A DNA stretch of 64,000 nucleotides from Chryseobacterium oryctis (GTDB lineage: Bacteria; Bacteroidota; Bacteroidia; Flavobacteriales; Weeksellaceae), in the NCBI RefSeq assembly GCF_025971925.1, contig NZ_JAPDHV010000007.1:82228-146227 (forward strand). The letters are read 5' to 3'. The position numbers and the translations under genes are program-made. The notes under the pieces were generated by a model. The model was not told the origin of the DNA. It searched no databases and was given only the letters and a program-made list of their open reading frames with translations. This document shows, piece after piece, positions 36,176 through 44,780 of this stretch (its first letter is position 1; each line of letters starts with the position of its first letter).

Positions 36176-37648
36176 ATGTTGTTAAATAATACAACACTAA
36201 ATACCACCAAGAACCATCTTGGAAGTGAACCCAGAAAAAATCCTGATGAGGTATTTCAGGTAGAAGCATGTAAACAGTTTCGTGAAACTTTTCCTGTTTA
36301 TATTCCCAATAATTTTGATATTACTGGATTAGTTAAACAGAATCCCCCTAATTTTAAGTATCACAAAGACTATTTTCTTTATTTAGTGCATCTTGTTACT
36401 GACATTCAGTCAAAAAATAAAGATGTAGAATACGATTTTATTCCTTTTTACAGTCCTCTGATTCAAAGAAGAGTAAGAAAATATAGGGACTATCTAAATT
36501 ACTTAGTGGAGAATAAAGTTCTTGAAGAAAAGAGACAGTATGTAGTGGGTAAGCAATCAAGAGGATTCTGTTTTACATCAAAATACCAAACAGAAGTTAA
36601 GCTTACTTTTATTACTAAATCAACTTTAATAAAATCCATATCAGAATTTATTAGAATTAAACCAAAAGAAACTTGTGAAGATTCAATAAATTTTGAACCT
36701 GAAAGCAACTTAGGTTATCTTCTTAAATGGTATAATCATAAATTGACAATAGATTTTAAAGGTGCTAAATTATATTTAGAGGATTTGAGAAGTCAAGATG
36801 AAAAACATTTCCTTGATAAGTATAAAGCAATGTCAAGATTTAATAGCAGATACATTGTTTTGTTAAAACTACAAAGGCAAGAATTTATTCATACTATTGA
36901 CTCTACAGCAGGCAGGCTTCATACTGTTTTAACTCAACTCAAAGGTGATTTAAGACAGTTTGTCAAATATGATGGAAAACCTTTAGTGGCTATTGATGTA
37001 ACCAATTCTCAACCCTATTTATCTACTGTGTTTTTCAATCAGAATAAATATAAAAGCAATAAACTTTTAGAAAGAATCAGATTGTACAATAAATCCTATA
37101 AAATAAATATGGAGCATGAGAACTTTGTTCCTTACTTTTTGGAAAAGAAGATTAAAGAATTTGCTAAACTTGATGATGTTGTTAGCTTTATTGAAATTGT
37201 AAAATCTGGTCAGCTATATGAGAAGTTTGGTGAACTGCTAACTTCTAAAGGCTTAATTAATCAAGAGAATCCAATAAGAAAACAAGCAAAGGAAATAATT
37301 TTCAGTTCAATATTTAGTCCTAATCAATCCATAGCTTATAATCAGCCTATGCAGATTTTTAAAGAAAACTTCCCCAATGTTTATGAGATTTATAGGTCAA
37401 TAAAACAGAGTGAACACAGAACGTTAGCTTGTGTATTACAGAATCTTGAAGCTGATTTAGTTTTACATCAAGCTTGTAAAATCATTTCAGAAACAAGACC
37501 AAATGCACCATTATTTACATTACATGATGCAATTATTACAACGGATGAACATAAAAATTTTGTTAAAGATGTATTACACGATGTATTATTAAATGCAATA
37601 GGTATTCCACCTACATTAAAATTTGAAGAATGGAAAAAGGTAGCTTAA
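36176..37648 (+). CDS. Family-A-polymerase-like palm protein of a mobile element
   Basis: This 490-residue protein ends in a palm-like domain with the order of family A polymerase motifs. TAGRLHT lies at 244-250; motif A AIDVTNSQPYL has Asp274; a motif-B-like R368-x3-K372 lies in IRKQAKEIIFSSIF. Then come LQNLEADLVLHQAC and motif C LFTLHDAII with His450-Asp451. The N-terminal 200 residues look like a DNA-binding wHTH region (YRDYLNYLVENKVLEEK). I infer a replication or repair polymerase of the element, highly diverged. The ATG lies just after two hairpins. Confidence 0.65.
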   Translation: MLLNNTTLNTTKNHLGSEPRKNPDEVFQVEACKQFRETFPVYIPNNFDITGLVKQNPPNFKYHKDYFLYLVHLVTDIQSKNKDVEYDFIPFYSPLIQRRVRKYRDYLNYLVENKVLEEKRQYVVGKQSRGFCFTSKYQTEVKLTFITKSTLIKSISEFIRIKPKETCEDSINFEPESNLGYLLKWYNHKLTIDFKGAKLYLEDLRSQDEKHFLDKYKAMSRFNSRYIVLLKLQRQEFIHTIDSTAGRLHTVLTQLKGDLRQFVKYDGKPLVAIDVTNSQPYLSTVFFNQNKYKSNKLLERIRLYNKSYKINMEHENFVPYFLEKKIKEFAKLDDVVSFIEIVKSGQLYEKFGELLTSKGLINQENPIRKQAKEIIFSSIFSPNQSIAYNQPMQIFKENFPNVYEIYRSIKQSEHRTLACVLQNLEADLVLHQACKIISETRPNAPLFTLHDAIITTDEHKNFVKDVLHDVLLNAIGIPPTLKFEEWKKVA

Positions 37649-37659
37649 AAACTACCTTT
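37636..37659. terminator. Terminator hairpin spanning two convergent stop codons
   Basis: AAAGGTAG (37636-37643) pairs with CTACCTTT (37652-37659) around an 8-nt loop. The stop of the polymerase-like gene (37646-37648) lies in the loop and the integrase stop (37652-37654) in the stem. Confidence 0.6.
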
Positions 37660-38866
37660 CCAACTTCTTACTTAATTTAATCATCTGTTCACTCACTTTC
37701 TTATTTACTACTTTAGCATAATGTTCCTGAGTAATGGTAATTTTAGAATGCCCTAAAAGTTCACTAACAATTTCTATAGGCACATCATTATACAATAAAA
37801 CAGTTGTAGCAAAAGTTTTCCTTACTATGTGATGGGTAAGATTCTTCTGAATACCTATTATCTCTGCAATTTCTTTTAAATAAGAGTTGAATTTCTGATT
37901 ACTTATTTTAGGTAATATTCTATTGATATTTCCTATTTTCTGATATTTCTCTATTATGTTAGCACTTTTAGACAGAAGAGGTATAGAGATTTCCTTTTGA
38001 GTTTTCTCTCTTATCATCTTAATCCAATAATTTCCATCAAATCCCTTAACAATATGTTTTGCTTCCAGGTTTGACATTTCATTATATGCCAAACCTGTAT
38101 AGCAACAGAAAATAAACATATCAGCTACTTGCTGTAATCTGAATTGTGAAAATTGATGCTTTTCAAGTGATTCAAGTTCCTCTGTAGTAAGATAAACAAC
38201 CTCTTTCTTTATTAATTTAACTCTGCAGAGAATAAAGGGGTCTTTATCAATTATTCCTTCTGAAATTGCTATTCTAATCATTCTTCTGAATCTTTGTATT
38301 GTTTTATTAACAGTTGCAAGAGCTAAGTTCTTTTCATATTTTAGATAAAACTCATAATCTTGAACAAACTTCAAATTCATATCTTTGAACTGATAATCAT
38401 TCTTATTGTACTGGTGCTTTAAATAGTCTTTCAGTAATTGTTTTGCCTGTTTAAACTTCCAAAGAGTACCAATTGTATAGTCTTTACCAACCAGCTTTTC
38501 TAACTTATCATTATGTTCGTTAAAAACATGAAGTACTGTTTTGTTTTTTTTGGGAATTCCCCCCTTATATTGTAGAAAAATATCTTCTACATCAAAAGTC
38601 TCTTCATTAACCTGTAGAAATAAAAAAGCCTGATTAATTTCATTCTTAATCAGACCTAATTGTGTATTAATAAAACTGTTTTCTTCATTGGGTGGTTTAG
38701 CCTTCTGCTGTTTACTATTCCAATTATTAGGATTTATGAATAACCCTAAAGAAAACTCTTTTCTATCTTGTTGAAATGTAATCCTACATCTTATAGGACA
38801 CTTTCCCTGTTGATTAACTTTTACTTTTTGTAATAGAAAAAGTATTGATAATTTATTGTTATTCAT
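37652..38866 (-). CDS. Tyrosine recombinase / integrase (Bacteroidota, IntDOT-like)
   Basis: This is a 404-residue protein from the ATG at 38866, preferred over the longer frame because MNNNKLSILFLLQKVKVNQQGKCPIRCRI is the normal arm-binding start. SAM-like core-binding domain at about 105-205, catalytic domain after. Box II is HHIVRKTFAT (H-x2-R), followed by LLGHSKITITQEHYAKV with the last His and the nucleophile Tyr. In box I the usual Arg is absent: CCYTGLAYNEM. The same loss is known in IntDOT and relatives, so it need not mean inactivity. It sits at the right end of the element and would recombine its ends with a chromosomal site. Confidence 0.9.
   Translation of the reverse strand: MNNNKLSILFLLQKVKVNQQGKCPIRCRITFQQDRKEFSLGLFINPNNWNSKQQKAKPPNEENSFINTQLGLIKNEINQAFLFLQVNEETFDVEDIFLQYKGGIPKKNKTVLHVFNEHNDKLEKLVGKDYTIGTLWKFKQAKQLLKDYLKHQYNKNDYQFKDMNLKFVQDYEFYLKYEKNLALATVNKTIQRFRRMIRIAISEGIIDKDPFILCRVKLIKKEVVYLTTEELESLEKHQFSQFRLQQVADMFIFCCYTGLAYNEMSNLEAKHIVKGFDGNYWIKMIREKTQKEISIPLLSKSANIIEKYQKIGNINRILPKISNQKFNSYLKEIAEIIGIQKNLTHHIVRKTFATTVLLYNDVPIEIVSELLGHSKITITQEHYAKVVNKKVSEQMIKLSKKLER
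37949..37969. repeat. 21-bp exact repeat, copy 2 (in integrase gene)
   Basis: Identical to 34914-34934 in sequence, orientation and reading frame; the two host genes are not related. Confidence 0.85.
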
Positions 38867-39027
38867 TGATTTATAGTTTAGAATATGGTACACCAAAATA
38901 GAAAAATGATACACCTAATTGAATGCCTTTTAGACATTCAAATTAATTTTAAAATTGATAAAATTTAGAGTATTTAAAAATTCAACAGTATAGTAAACTA
39001 TTGAAAAACAGTATATAAAAACAAAAA
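38867..39027. other. Integrase upstream region, possible attachment end
   Basis: A gene-free AT-rich stretch. GTACACC and ATACACC are spaced about 20 bp apart as imperfect direct repeats (near 38890-38920), and a GAATG...CATTC inverted repeat follows. These could be integrase arm or core sites. I find no matching direct repeat at the left end of the element, so no att pair can be fixed. Confidence 0.3.
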
Positions 39028-39051
39028 AGCACCTACATTACTGTAAGTGCT
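39028..39051 (-). terminator. Minus-strand terminator hairpin next to IS copy C
   Basis: Read on the minus strand, AGCACTTAC (39051-39043) pairs with GTAGGTGCT (39036-39028), one G-U pair, followed by TTTTTTG. It therefore ends transcription coming from the right. The IS copy C left end lies 11 bp away. Confidence 0.65.
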
Positions 39052-39161
39052 TCTTTTATTGTGGTCCCTCTCGTCACATTCTCGAACTGCTTTGAATTGT
39101 TTTCCAACATATTACACTAATCTTCAAACCCTTACTGGGCTCGAAACACGTTGATTTTGAA

Positions 39162-39175
39162 TTCGAATATTCGAA
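39162..39175. repeat. Subterminal IS palindrome (copy C, left)
   Basis: TTCGAATATTCGAA, identical to copies A and D. The right partner TTCGAATTTTCGAA is at 39635-39648. Confidence 0.7.
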
Positions 39176-39193
39176 ATAATGACTTTGAGAATA

Positions 39194-39472
39194 GATGTGA
39201 CTTTTTCCAATTCCATTGTGGAAGATCCTTACAAGATTATGAAATCCTATTATTTTCGTTCCAAGGAAATTCTCTCTACGACAATCTATCAAGAATTAAA
39301 ATTCTTTATTGAAGATTACAATTTCAACCGACCTTGTTACAAACATAGGATTTACACTCCCAATGAAGTCCATGAAAATCCTGAACTGGCAAATTTCAAA
39401 CTCGTCTTACAAAATTCTAACCAGCAACGACTGGAAGAAAACCGTAAGTCCTGTTGCAAGATTTCGGCATAA
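39194..39472 (+). pseudogene. Transposase C-terminal fragment (copy C)
   Basis: DVTFSNSIVEDPYKIMKSYYF to the end CCKISA matches the last 92 residues of the transposase at 50989. It keeps the catalytic Glu but lacks both Asp residues, so it is inactive. Confidence 0.9.
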
Positions 39473-39839
39473 TATGGAAATTCCCCATCCTTCTCTCCTA
39501 TTTTGAATATTCGAACCAATATTATCAATGAACTTTTCTCTTTTTGAAATCTCCTGAATAAATCAGATGTTCAAATATAATTTTTCTTACTATTTTTTCA
39601 CATAAAATAATGTCTAGCATTCTACAAACCTCAATTCGAATTTTCGAATCAATTGATATAGAATTACTTGAATTACTCCATCTTTGTAACTCACTTCTTT
39701 TCAAGTTCTTACTCATTTCTGAAAAAAAACTTTTTTTCAGCTACTCAAAGAGGGAGCCGTCTAACCAATCTAAAAATGTAGCATAAAGTGTATATGAATT
39801 TTGTCTCAAAAATAGTTGCAAGTTCAATTACTTTTGTAA

Positions 39840-39869
39840 AAGGTTACAGATAGTTTTACCTGTAACCTT
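39840..39869 (-). terminator. Terminator of the secreted-protein gene at 39900
   Basis: AAGGTTACAG (39840-39849) and CTGTAACCTT (39860-39869) pair perfectly over 10 bp with a 10-nt loop. On the minus strand the stem is followed by TTTACAAAAG. It lies 30 bp after the stop of the minus-strand gene. Confidence 0.65.
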
Positions 39870-39899
39870 GTACATCATTTATGGTTCTAGAATCATTGA

Positions 39900-40553
39900 T
39901 CAGGGCTTCCAAAAACTCCATACTGTACCATTATAAACTGCTAACTGTTTGGACGTTGTATCATACACCATCATTCCTGCAGAAGGATTTATAATGTTTA
40001 TATGGGGACTTTCAACTTTTGGTAAGACCATTGCTTTATCTGTATCAGTAAGCACTAAAATTCCTACAGTTGTATCGCTATTTCCATTTATACCAATTGC
40101 TACTTTTGCATTTTCCTCCTCTTTTACATTATCTTGTAACGAGGAATCAATATTACTTAAAGCTGTATATGTAATATCATTGTTAGAGGCATCTTTTAAG
40201 CTAAGAGGAAATTCTGGATCTCCTGTAAGATCAAACCAGCTCCCCCCTTTCATATACTTCATCTTCTTATCAGACAAGTCAAAAATTATTGTGCCATCCA
40301 CAACCATCCCCTGCATCCCTCGATAACCAGCACCTGTAGTACTGTCATAAGCTACTGGATTATTAGGAACAGTAGATACCCATGGAACAACAATTCCTTT
40401 CTTATTATCTGGAGAATCATAAAACTCTAGCGAAATGTTAGGATGAGGAGTTATACCATCCGATAATGGGGTTATTTCTTTTTTGCCTATTGCCACTTGC
40501 GCAGAAGCATGAGAGGCAATAAAACACGTAAATACTAATACTATCTTTTTCAT
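39900..40553 (-). CDS. Secreted hypothetical protein with a C-terminal MVYD/W domain
   Basis: 217 residues from the start MKKIVLVFTCFIASHASAQ, a clear signal peptide; the frame extends 21 codons further upstream, but that would bury the signal. After the signal the protein is beta-rich (VAIGKKEITPLSDGI...). The end SAGMMVYDTTSKQLAVYNGTVWSFW resembles the end of the neighbouring vWA protein (EGMMVYDEEADCLKIYTTVDGNSYSWQ). Such endings are common in Bacteroidota surface proteins. The function is unknown. Confidence 0.7.
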   Translation of the reverse strand: MKKIVLVFTCFIASHASAQVAIGKKEITPLSDGITPHPNISLEFYDSPDNKKGIVVPWVSTVPNNPVAYDSTTGAGYRGMQGMVVDGTIIFDLSDKKMKYMKGGSWFDLTGDPEFPLSLKDASNNDITYTALSNIDSSLQDNVKEEENAKVAIGINGNSDTTVGILVLTDTDKAMVLPKVESPHINIINPSAGMMVYDTTSKQLAVYNGTVWSFWKP

Positions 40554-40649
40554 TATATTCAATGTATGTTTAGATAAACTTATCAGAGACTCTCCTTGTA
40601 TTGGATAAGCCTCCAAAAAGTTCTTTAGAATAATTTGTTACAGTTATAA

Positions 40650-42068
40650 TTAGTCTGGACAAGCTTTTGTGTTGAAACATTGCCAACTATATGAGTTACC
40701 ATCCACGGTGGTATAAATCTTCAAACAATCTGCCTCTTCATCATACACCATCATCCCTTCTATAGGATTGGCAATTGCTAAAACCTGTGCAGTTGTAGGA
40801 ATTCTATTTACCACAAACCCTTTTTCTTTAGATTCTAGGGCTGTCCACGCCCCCTTACGTACCATTGGCCAATTACCATTATCGATACCTGCTCTGCCAA
40901 GAGCTGTAATACCTTGATTGGTATTTAGTACTGTACCGGAGGTGTTTGCTGGTTTGTAACAATGACAACTAATTGCACTTACACTTACAGATACGATGCT
41001 GGAAGTAGAAGTTCCCTCGCAATAACTATCTGCTACAACTACATAATAATAGGTAGTACCAGAGGTGCTGGTAGGTGGAGTGTACGCAGCAGATGTAGCT
41101 CCCGCTATAGCTGTACCTCCTGTTGTACTATTGGTAGTATTGCTATACCATTGGTAGCTTAGGGTACCATTACCTGTGGCACTCGCCACTAACGCTTGTG
41201 GGCTTCCGCCAAGACAAACACTTTGGGTAGGAGGCGTTACAGCATCTATATCTACCACAGGAGCACAAGCAGTACAGATATTTCCTGCTAAAGTCTCCAG
41301 ATCAATAGAAGAAACATCGAAAGTAGAACTAGCTATGAATCTACGAGGCTTTACCCCGCTCCCCTCAGGGTCTCCTGCATTAGCCTCCACATTTCCTGTA
41401 TAGTTCCCACCGACAGATGCAATAGCTGCGGCAGCACTTCGGGCAGTAGTATCATTAGCAGCACCCAGTCCTGTAGGAGCATGCAAAACTACAAAGGTAG
41501 CACCTCTCTCTGCTTTAAAATTATTATAAGTTTCAAATGCAGGACCAGTGCCTGTGGATACTAGCCATGAAGAACCTTGACCTCTACTAGCATCAGTAAA
41601 TAGAAAAATTACAAGACGATTGGTAGACTGTTTATTCAATTTCTTCTGCGAACTGACAATTCTACTATCATTAACTCCGTCTAAAGCATTGCCTATTCTA
41701 GAAAGTGCTAGTGAAGCATAATCAGCCGTGCCTAAACTACGTCTATTAAAGTTTTTTACTGCTGTAGCATCATTGCTAAAATCTGCTTCAATATATATTT
41801 TAGATGATTCCCCTGGTGCTGAACCATACTGTACGACTGCAGCTCTGTTATAGGGGTTGCAATTCAAAATTTCATCTATTAAAGTTCTGGTTGACGCAGT
41901 CATATTTGACCATTCCGTTGCATCAATAGAACCAGAGGTGTCCATCCAAAAAATAACGTCTACCCCTTGTGCACTAAGGCGACTTGTAAATAATGATAAT
42001 ACCAAAAGGGAGAATACTAGTACTTTCTCTTTTAGTGCTTGTAATAATCTTTTATTTTTTATTTGCAT
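40650..42068 (-). CDS. Secreted vWA-domain protein with Ig-like domain
   Basis: This 472-residue protein has a hydrophobic signal at about residues 14-34 (KVLVFSLLVLSLFTSRLSAQ). A von Willebrand A domain follows, with MIDAS motif DTSGS at 43-47 and a second-strand LFTDAS near 158. An Ig-like/PKD-type domain at about 275-365 is marked by VCLGGSPQALVASATGNGTLSYQWYS, a Ser/Thr-rich segment. A C-terminal domain has EGMMVYDEE. It lacks a recognisable type IX sorting domain. A role in adhesion or surface binding is typical of such proteins. It is transcribed with its neighbours on the minus strand. Confidence 0.8.
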   Translation of the reverse strand: MQIKNKRLLQALKEKVLVFSLLVLSLFTSRLSAQGVDVIFWMDTSGSIDATEWSNMTASTRTLIDEILNCNPYNRAAVVQYGSAPGESSKIYIEADFSNDATAVKNFNRRSLGTADYASLALSRIGNALDGVNDSRIVSSQKKLNKQSTNRLVIFLFTDASRGQGSSWLVSTGTGPAFETYNNFKAERGATFVVLHAPTGLGAANDTTARSAAAAIASVGGNYTGNVEANAGDPEGSGVKPRRFIASSTFDVSSIDLETLAGNICTACAPVVDIDAVTPPTQSVCLGGSPQALVASATGNGTLSYQWYSNTTNSTTGGTAIAGATSAAYTPPTSTSGTTYYYVVVADSYCEGTSTSSIVSVSVSAISCHCYKPANTSGTVLNTNQGITALGRAGIDNGNWPMVRKGAWTALESKEKGFVVNRIPTTAQVLAIANPIEGMMVYDEEADCLKIYTTVDGNSYSWQCFNTKACPD

Positions 42069-42111
42069 TTTTAATGTTTTAATTACTTTATATTTTTTTC
42101 ATCTTTTGTAT

Positions 42112-42795
42112 TTATACGATACGAGAAGGTGGAGGGCGTATATTACAACTGTTAGGATATTGAGTTTCTGTATATTTATCAACTACTTCTTTTTTACATA
42201 TAGCCATAAGTGTAAAGCACTTATTACTGCACTGATGTTCTAGAACAGCCAAATGTTTTATCGGATTCTGTGGTACAGGGAGTACTTTAGAATTATCTTC
42301 CACCAATCTGAAATCTATAGAATTACCAGACTGGTAGACATATCTATAATCTTTTTGCGTAGGAACTATTCTCTTTGCTTTATGTTTGGCAGAAATGCTT
42401 CTTCCTTGGTTCGTTTTACCTGATTTGGCCTTTTTATAACTATTGTTACCATCTGTATCATGAGACATACTTTGAAAACCAATTATTGTAGTTTCCTTAG
42501 TAAAAGAAAGTCCAGCATGATGTATTAGAGATTTATCTTCTTTTCTTTTTGTTGGATGGGTCTGAAATGTAACTGTAGCGCCACCAGTAATATATATTTG
42601 TGCAACAGAAACTTCATGTTCGATTGCCTCAATTACATTATCCTCTTTTGCCATTTGCGATAAAGTATCACTGGTTGATTGAGCATAATATTGAACTTTA
42701 GTAAAAATAAAAAGACAGCCAAATAGGCAAACAACTCTTCTTAAGAAAAGTTGTTTTACTCTATCTGACCCCTTTTTTTTATCATTTGTGTTCAT
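42112..42795 (-). CDS. Hypothetical exported protein
   Basis: This 227-residue protein has a basic head followed by a hydrophobic segment (VVCLFGCLFIFTKVQYYAQS) that may be a signal peptide. The rest is polar, with Lys-rich stretches (KKAKSGKTNQGRSISAKHKAKR) and a Cys cluster near the end (HQCSNKCFTLMAICKKE). I do not recognise a family. It lies upstream of the vWA gene and may be co-transcribed with it. Confidence 0.55.
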   Translation of the reverse strand: MNTNDKKKGSDRVKQLFLRRVVCLFGCLFIFTKVQYYAQSTSDTLSQMAKEDNVIEAIEHEVSVAQIYITGGATVTFQTHPTKRKEDKSLIHHAGLSFTKETTIIGFQSMSHDTDGNNSYKKAKSGKTNQGRSISAKHKAKRIVPTQKDYRYVYQSGNSIDFRLVEDNSKVLPVPQNPIKHLAVLEHQCSNKCFTLMAICKKEVVDKYTETQYPNSCNIRPPPSRIV

Positions 42796-43078
42796 TAGAA
42801 TAAATCTCCTAAATAGGAGACTACTTGGTGGAAATGTTTTGCAATATTATTGTGAAGTGCTGATATACTAAAGCAGTATATGTAAGAAGTTCCGAAAAAA
42901 ATGGGCTAAAACCTTACTTCAATTTTAGCTTTATAATAAATTAATTAAATTGAATTTACACACTGATTAACAACACATTAAAATTATATATATTTGTAAT
43001 GATTTCCGAATATATCACACTAATGAATAGTGCCAATCCCCGAATAAGCATTTCTTTTGCAACTCAAAAACAATACAG
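42796..43078. promoter_or_regulatory. Divergent intergenic region with a palindrome over a ribosome site
   Basis: 283 bp between divergent genes. TCTCCTAAATAGGAGA (42805-42820) is a near-perfect palindrome whose minus-strand arm AGGAG lies 9-14 bases before the start at 42795, so the palindrome can hide that Shine-Dalgarno. TATATTTG at 42989-42996 fits a -7 box for the gene at 43079. Nothing else is visible. Confidence 0.4.
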
Positions 43079-44710
43079 ATGACTAAGCATACTTACCTTT
43101 TAATTCTCTTCGTCCTGCTATTCTATAGTTGTGTAGAAAAAGAGAAAAGTACATCTACTGCGGACAGAATGATTAGTATGGCAAAGGCCGAATACCAATC
43201 TAATCCTGAAAATGCCATTGTACTTGCTAAACAAGCCAATGCAATATCTAAACAGATTAAATATTCAAAAGGGATGTTACAATCCAACAAAATATTAATG
43301 AAATTATTTCATGACAAAGGAGAAGAGGAAAAATCACTTTTCCACAGTAATGAAATGATAAATATAGCAAAACAACTTAACGATAATAACTCCCTCGCAG
43401 AAGCTCATATAGAAAGAGGAAGAATTTTCTCCGCACTAGGACTTTATGAAAAGCAAAAAATAGAAATTGAAGAATCTATCCGTTATATCCAATTAGAAAG
43501 AAATATAAACAAACAGCACTATAACCTTTCATTGGCCTATCAAAATCTTGCTACAGATTATTATCAAAAAATCAAAGCGCCTCAGGATAGTGTTATGACA
43601 TATTTAACCAAGAGCCTTGAAGAAGTTAACAAAATAAAAGACAACAATGATGGGGTTGATACGGATTCCAAATATGACATGATTTCCTATTTACACATGA
43701 ATATCGGTATGTTTTACATTAGTATTCACCAACCTCAAAGACTTGACTTAGCACAACAACACCTCGAAAAGTCGTTAGCCATTGTGGACAACCACCATTT
43801 TGCAAAGTTAAAAGTTGACCGTATCCCTATTCTTACAACCTTGGCTCGTTTCCATGAGATCAGCGGGAAATACGAGGAAGCTATTACAAAAGCTGAAGAG
43901 ATATTAACTATTGAAAAAAAACAAAAATCTCCGTTTGACAGACTACTAGCCTTCAGGATCCTCAGTAATTCTTATGAGGGGCTTAACCGCCAAGACAGTC
44001 TTGTAAAATATCTTAATTTATATACAAAACTTTCCGATAGTCTTAATTACGCTAGAACTAAACAAGCAAATACAACATTAAAAAATATAGAACAAGAGAC
44101 TAAAAGTTCTCACGAGAGAGATAAAAAGAGCATCATTTTAGTATCGGCTGGTCTAATTTTATTACTAATTTTTGGTATATGGATATACTGGAAAAATTAT
44201 AGAAAAAAATATCATAAACGATATCTAAACATAATTGAAAGACTAAAGCAAAGACGGTCTTTCCAAACAAACTTTAGTAGCATAGAAAAGAATCAAGAAA
44301 AGGTAAATACTATCCCTAATGATACATTGAACTCTATCCTAAACAAACTTGAAAAATTTGAAAACTCAGAAAGATTTACCAAGAAGAATATTAGTCTTAC
44401 CTATCTCGCAAATTCTTTTAGTACCAATACACGTACGCTCTCAGAAGTTATTAAACAGCATAAAGGTAAAAGTTTTAATGGATATCTGAACAGCCTTCGA
44501 ATAGAATATATTACTAGAAAATTATATGAAGACCCTATTTTCCGAGAATATAAAATAAGTTATCTGGCCGAAGCCTGTGGGTTTTCCTCCAGAGAGGTTT
44601 TTGCCAATATCTTCAAGAAAGAAACAGGAGTTACTCCCTCCTATTTTATAGAACAAATAAAGGCTGATAATATTAATGATATTTTAAGTATAAAAGAGAC
44701 CGAAAACTGA
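43079..44710 (+). CDS. TPR-membrane-AraC-type regulator
   Basis: This 543-residue protein has a lipoprotein-like N-terminus (LILFVLLFYSC). TPR-like helical repeats (AKQANAISKQIKYSKGMLQSNKILM, EKQKIEIEESIRYIQLERN, ALAYQNLA) span residues about 30-320. One membrane helix lies at about 355-378 (ILVSAGLILLLIFGIWIYW). The AraC HTH is at about 440-530 (ISYLAEACGFSSREVFANIFKKETGVTPSYFIEQI). This one-polypeptide layout, common in Bacteroidota, senses outside the cytoplasm and binds DNA inside. Its targets are not shown by the sequence. Confidence 0.85.
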   Translation: MTKHTYLLILFVLLFYSCVEKEKSTSTADRMISMAKAEYQSNPENAIVLAKQANAISKQIKYSKGMLQSNKILMKLFHDKGEEEKSLFHSNEMINIAKQLNDNNSLAEAHIERGRIFSALGLYEKQKIEIEESIRYIQLERNINKQHYNLSLAYQNLATDYYQKIKAPQDSVMTYLTKSLEEVNKIKDNNDGVDTDSKYDMISYLHMNIGMFYISIHQPQRLDLAQQHLEKSLAIVDNHHFAKLKVDRIPILTTLARFHEISGKYEEAITKAEEILTIEKKQKSPFDRLLAFRILSNSYEGLNRQDSLVKYLNLYTKLSDSLNYARTKQANTTLKNIEQETKSSHERDKKSIILVSAGLILLLIFGIWIYWKNYRKKYHKRYLNIIERLKQRRSFQTNFSSIEKNQEKVNTIPNDTLNSILNKLEKFENSERFTKKNISLTYLANSFSTNTRTLSEVIKQHKGKSFNGYLNSLRIEYITRKLYEDPIFREYKISYLAEACGFSSREVFANIFKKETGVTPSYFIEQIKADNINDILSIKETEN

Positions 44711-44780
44711 AGATTACAACAATTCATAATCTAGATAACTCCAACTATTTTACATTACAATTCTCGATAATTTTCGATAA

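Larger units (their letters stand above)
39063..39758 (+). mobile_element. IS copy C: internally deleted derivative (about 0.7 kb)
   Basis: Both ends of the copy-D-type IS are present: the left 130 bp with palindrome 39162-39175 and the right end AGGGAGCC at 39751-39758. About 1.04 kb between them is missing, including the start and first two catalytic Asp residues of the transposase. Such deletion derivatives can be moved by a full-length copy. No target duplication is visible. Confidence 0.85.

Noticed and set aside
27594..39062. Direct-repeat att sites for the integrative element
   Set aside because: Only a short CTTCTTTT is common to both edges; far too short in AT-rich DNA, and the left edge is covered by IS sequence.
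42112..42243. Plus-strand frame overlapping the end of the 227-residue gene
   Set aside because: Antisense shadow of the minus-strand gene and of the vWA gene start.
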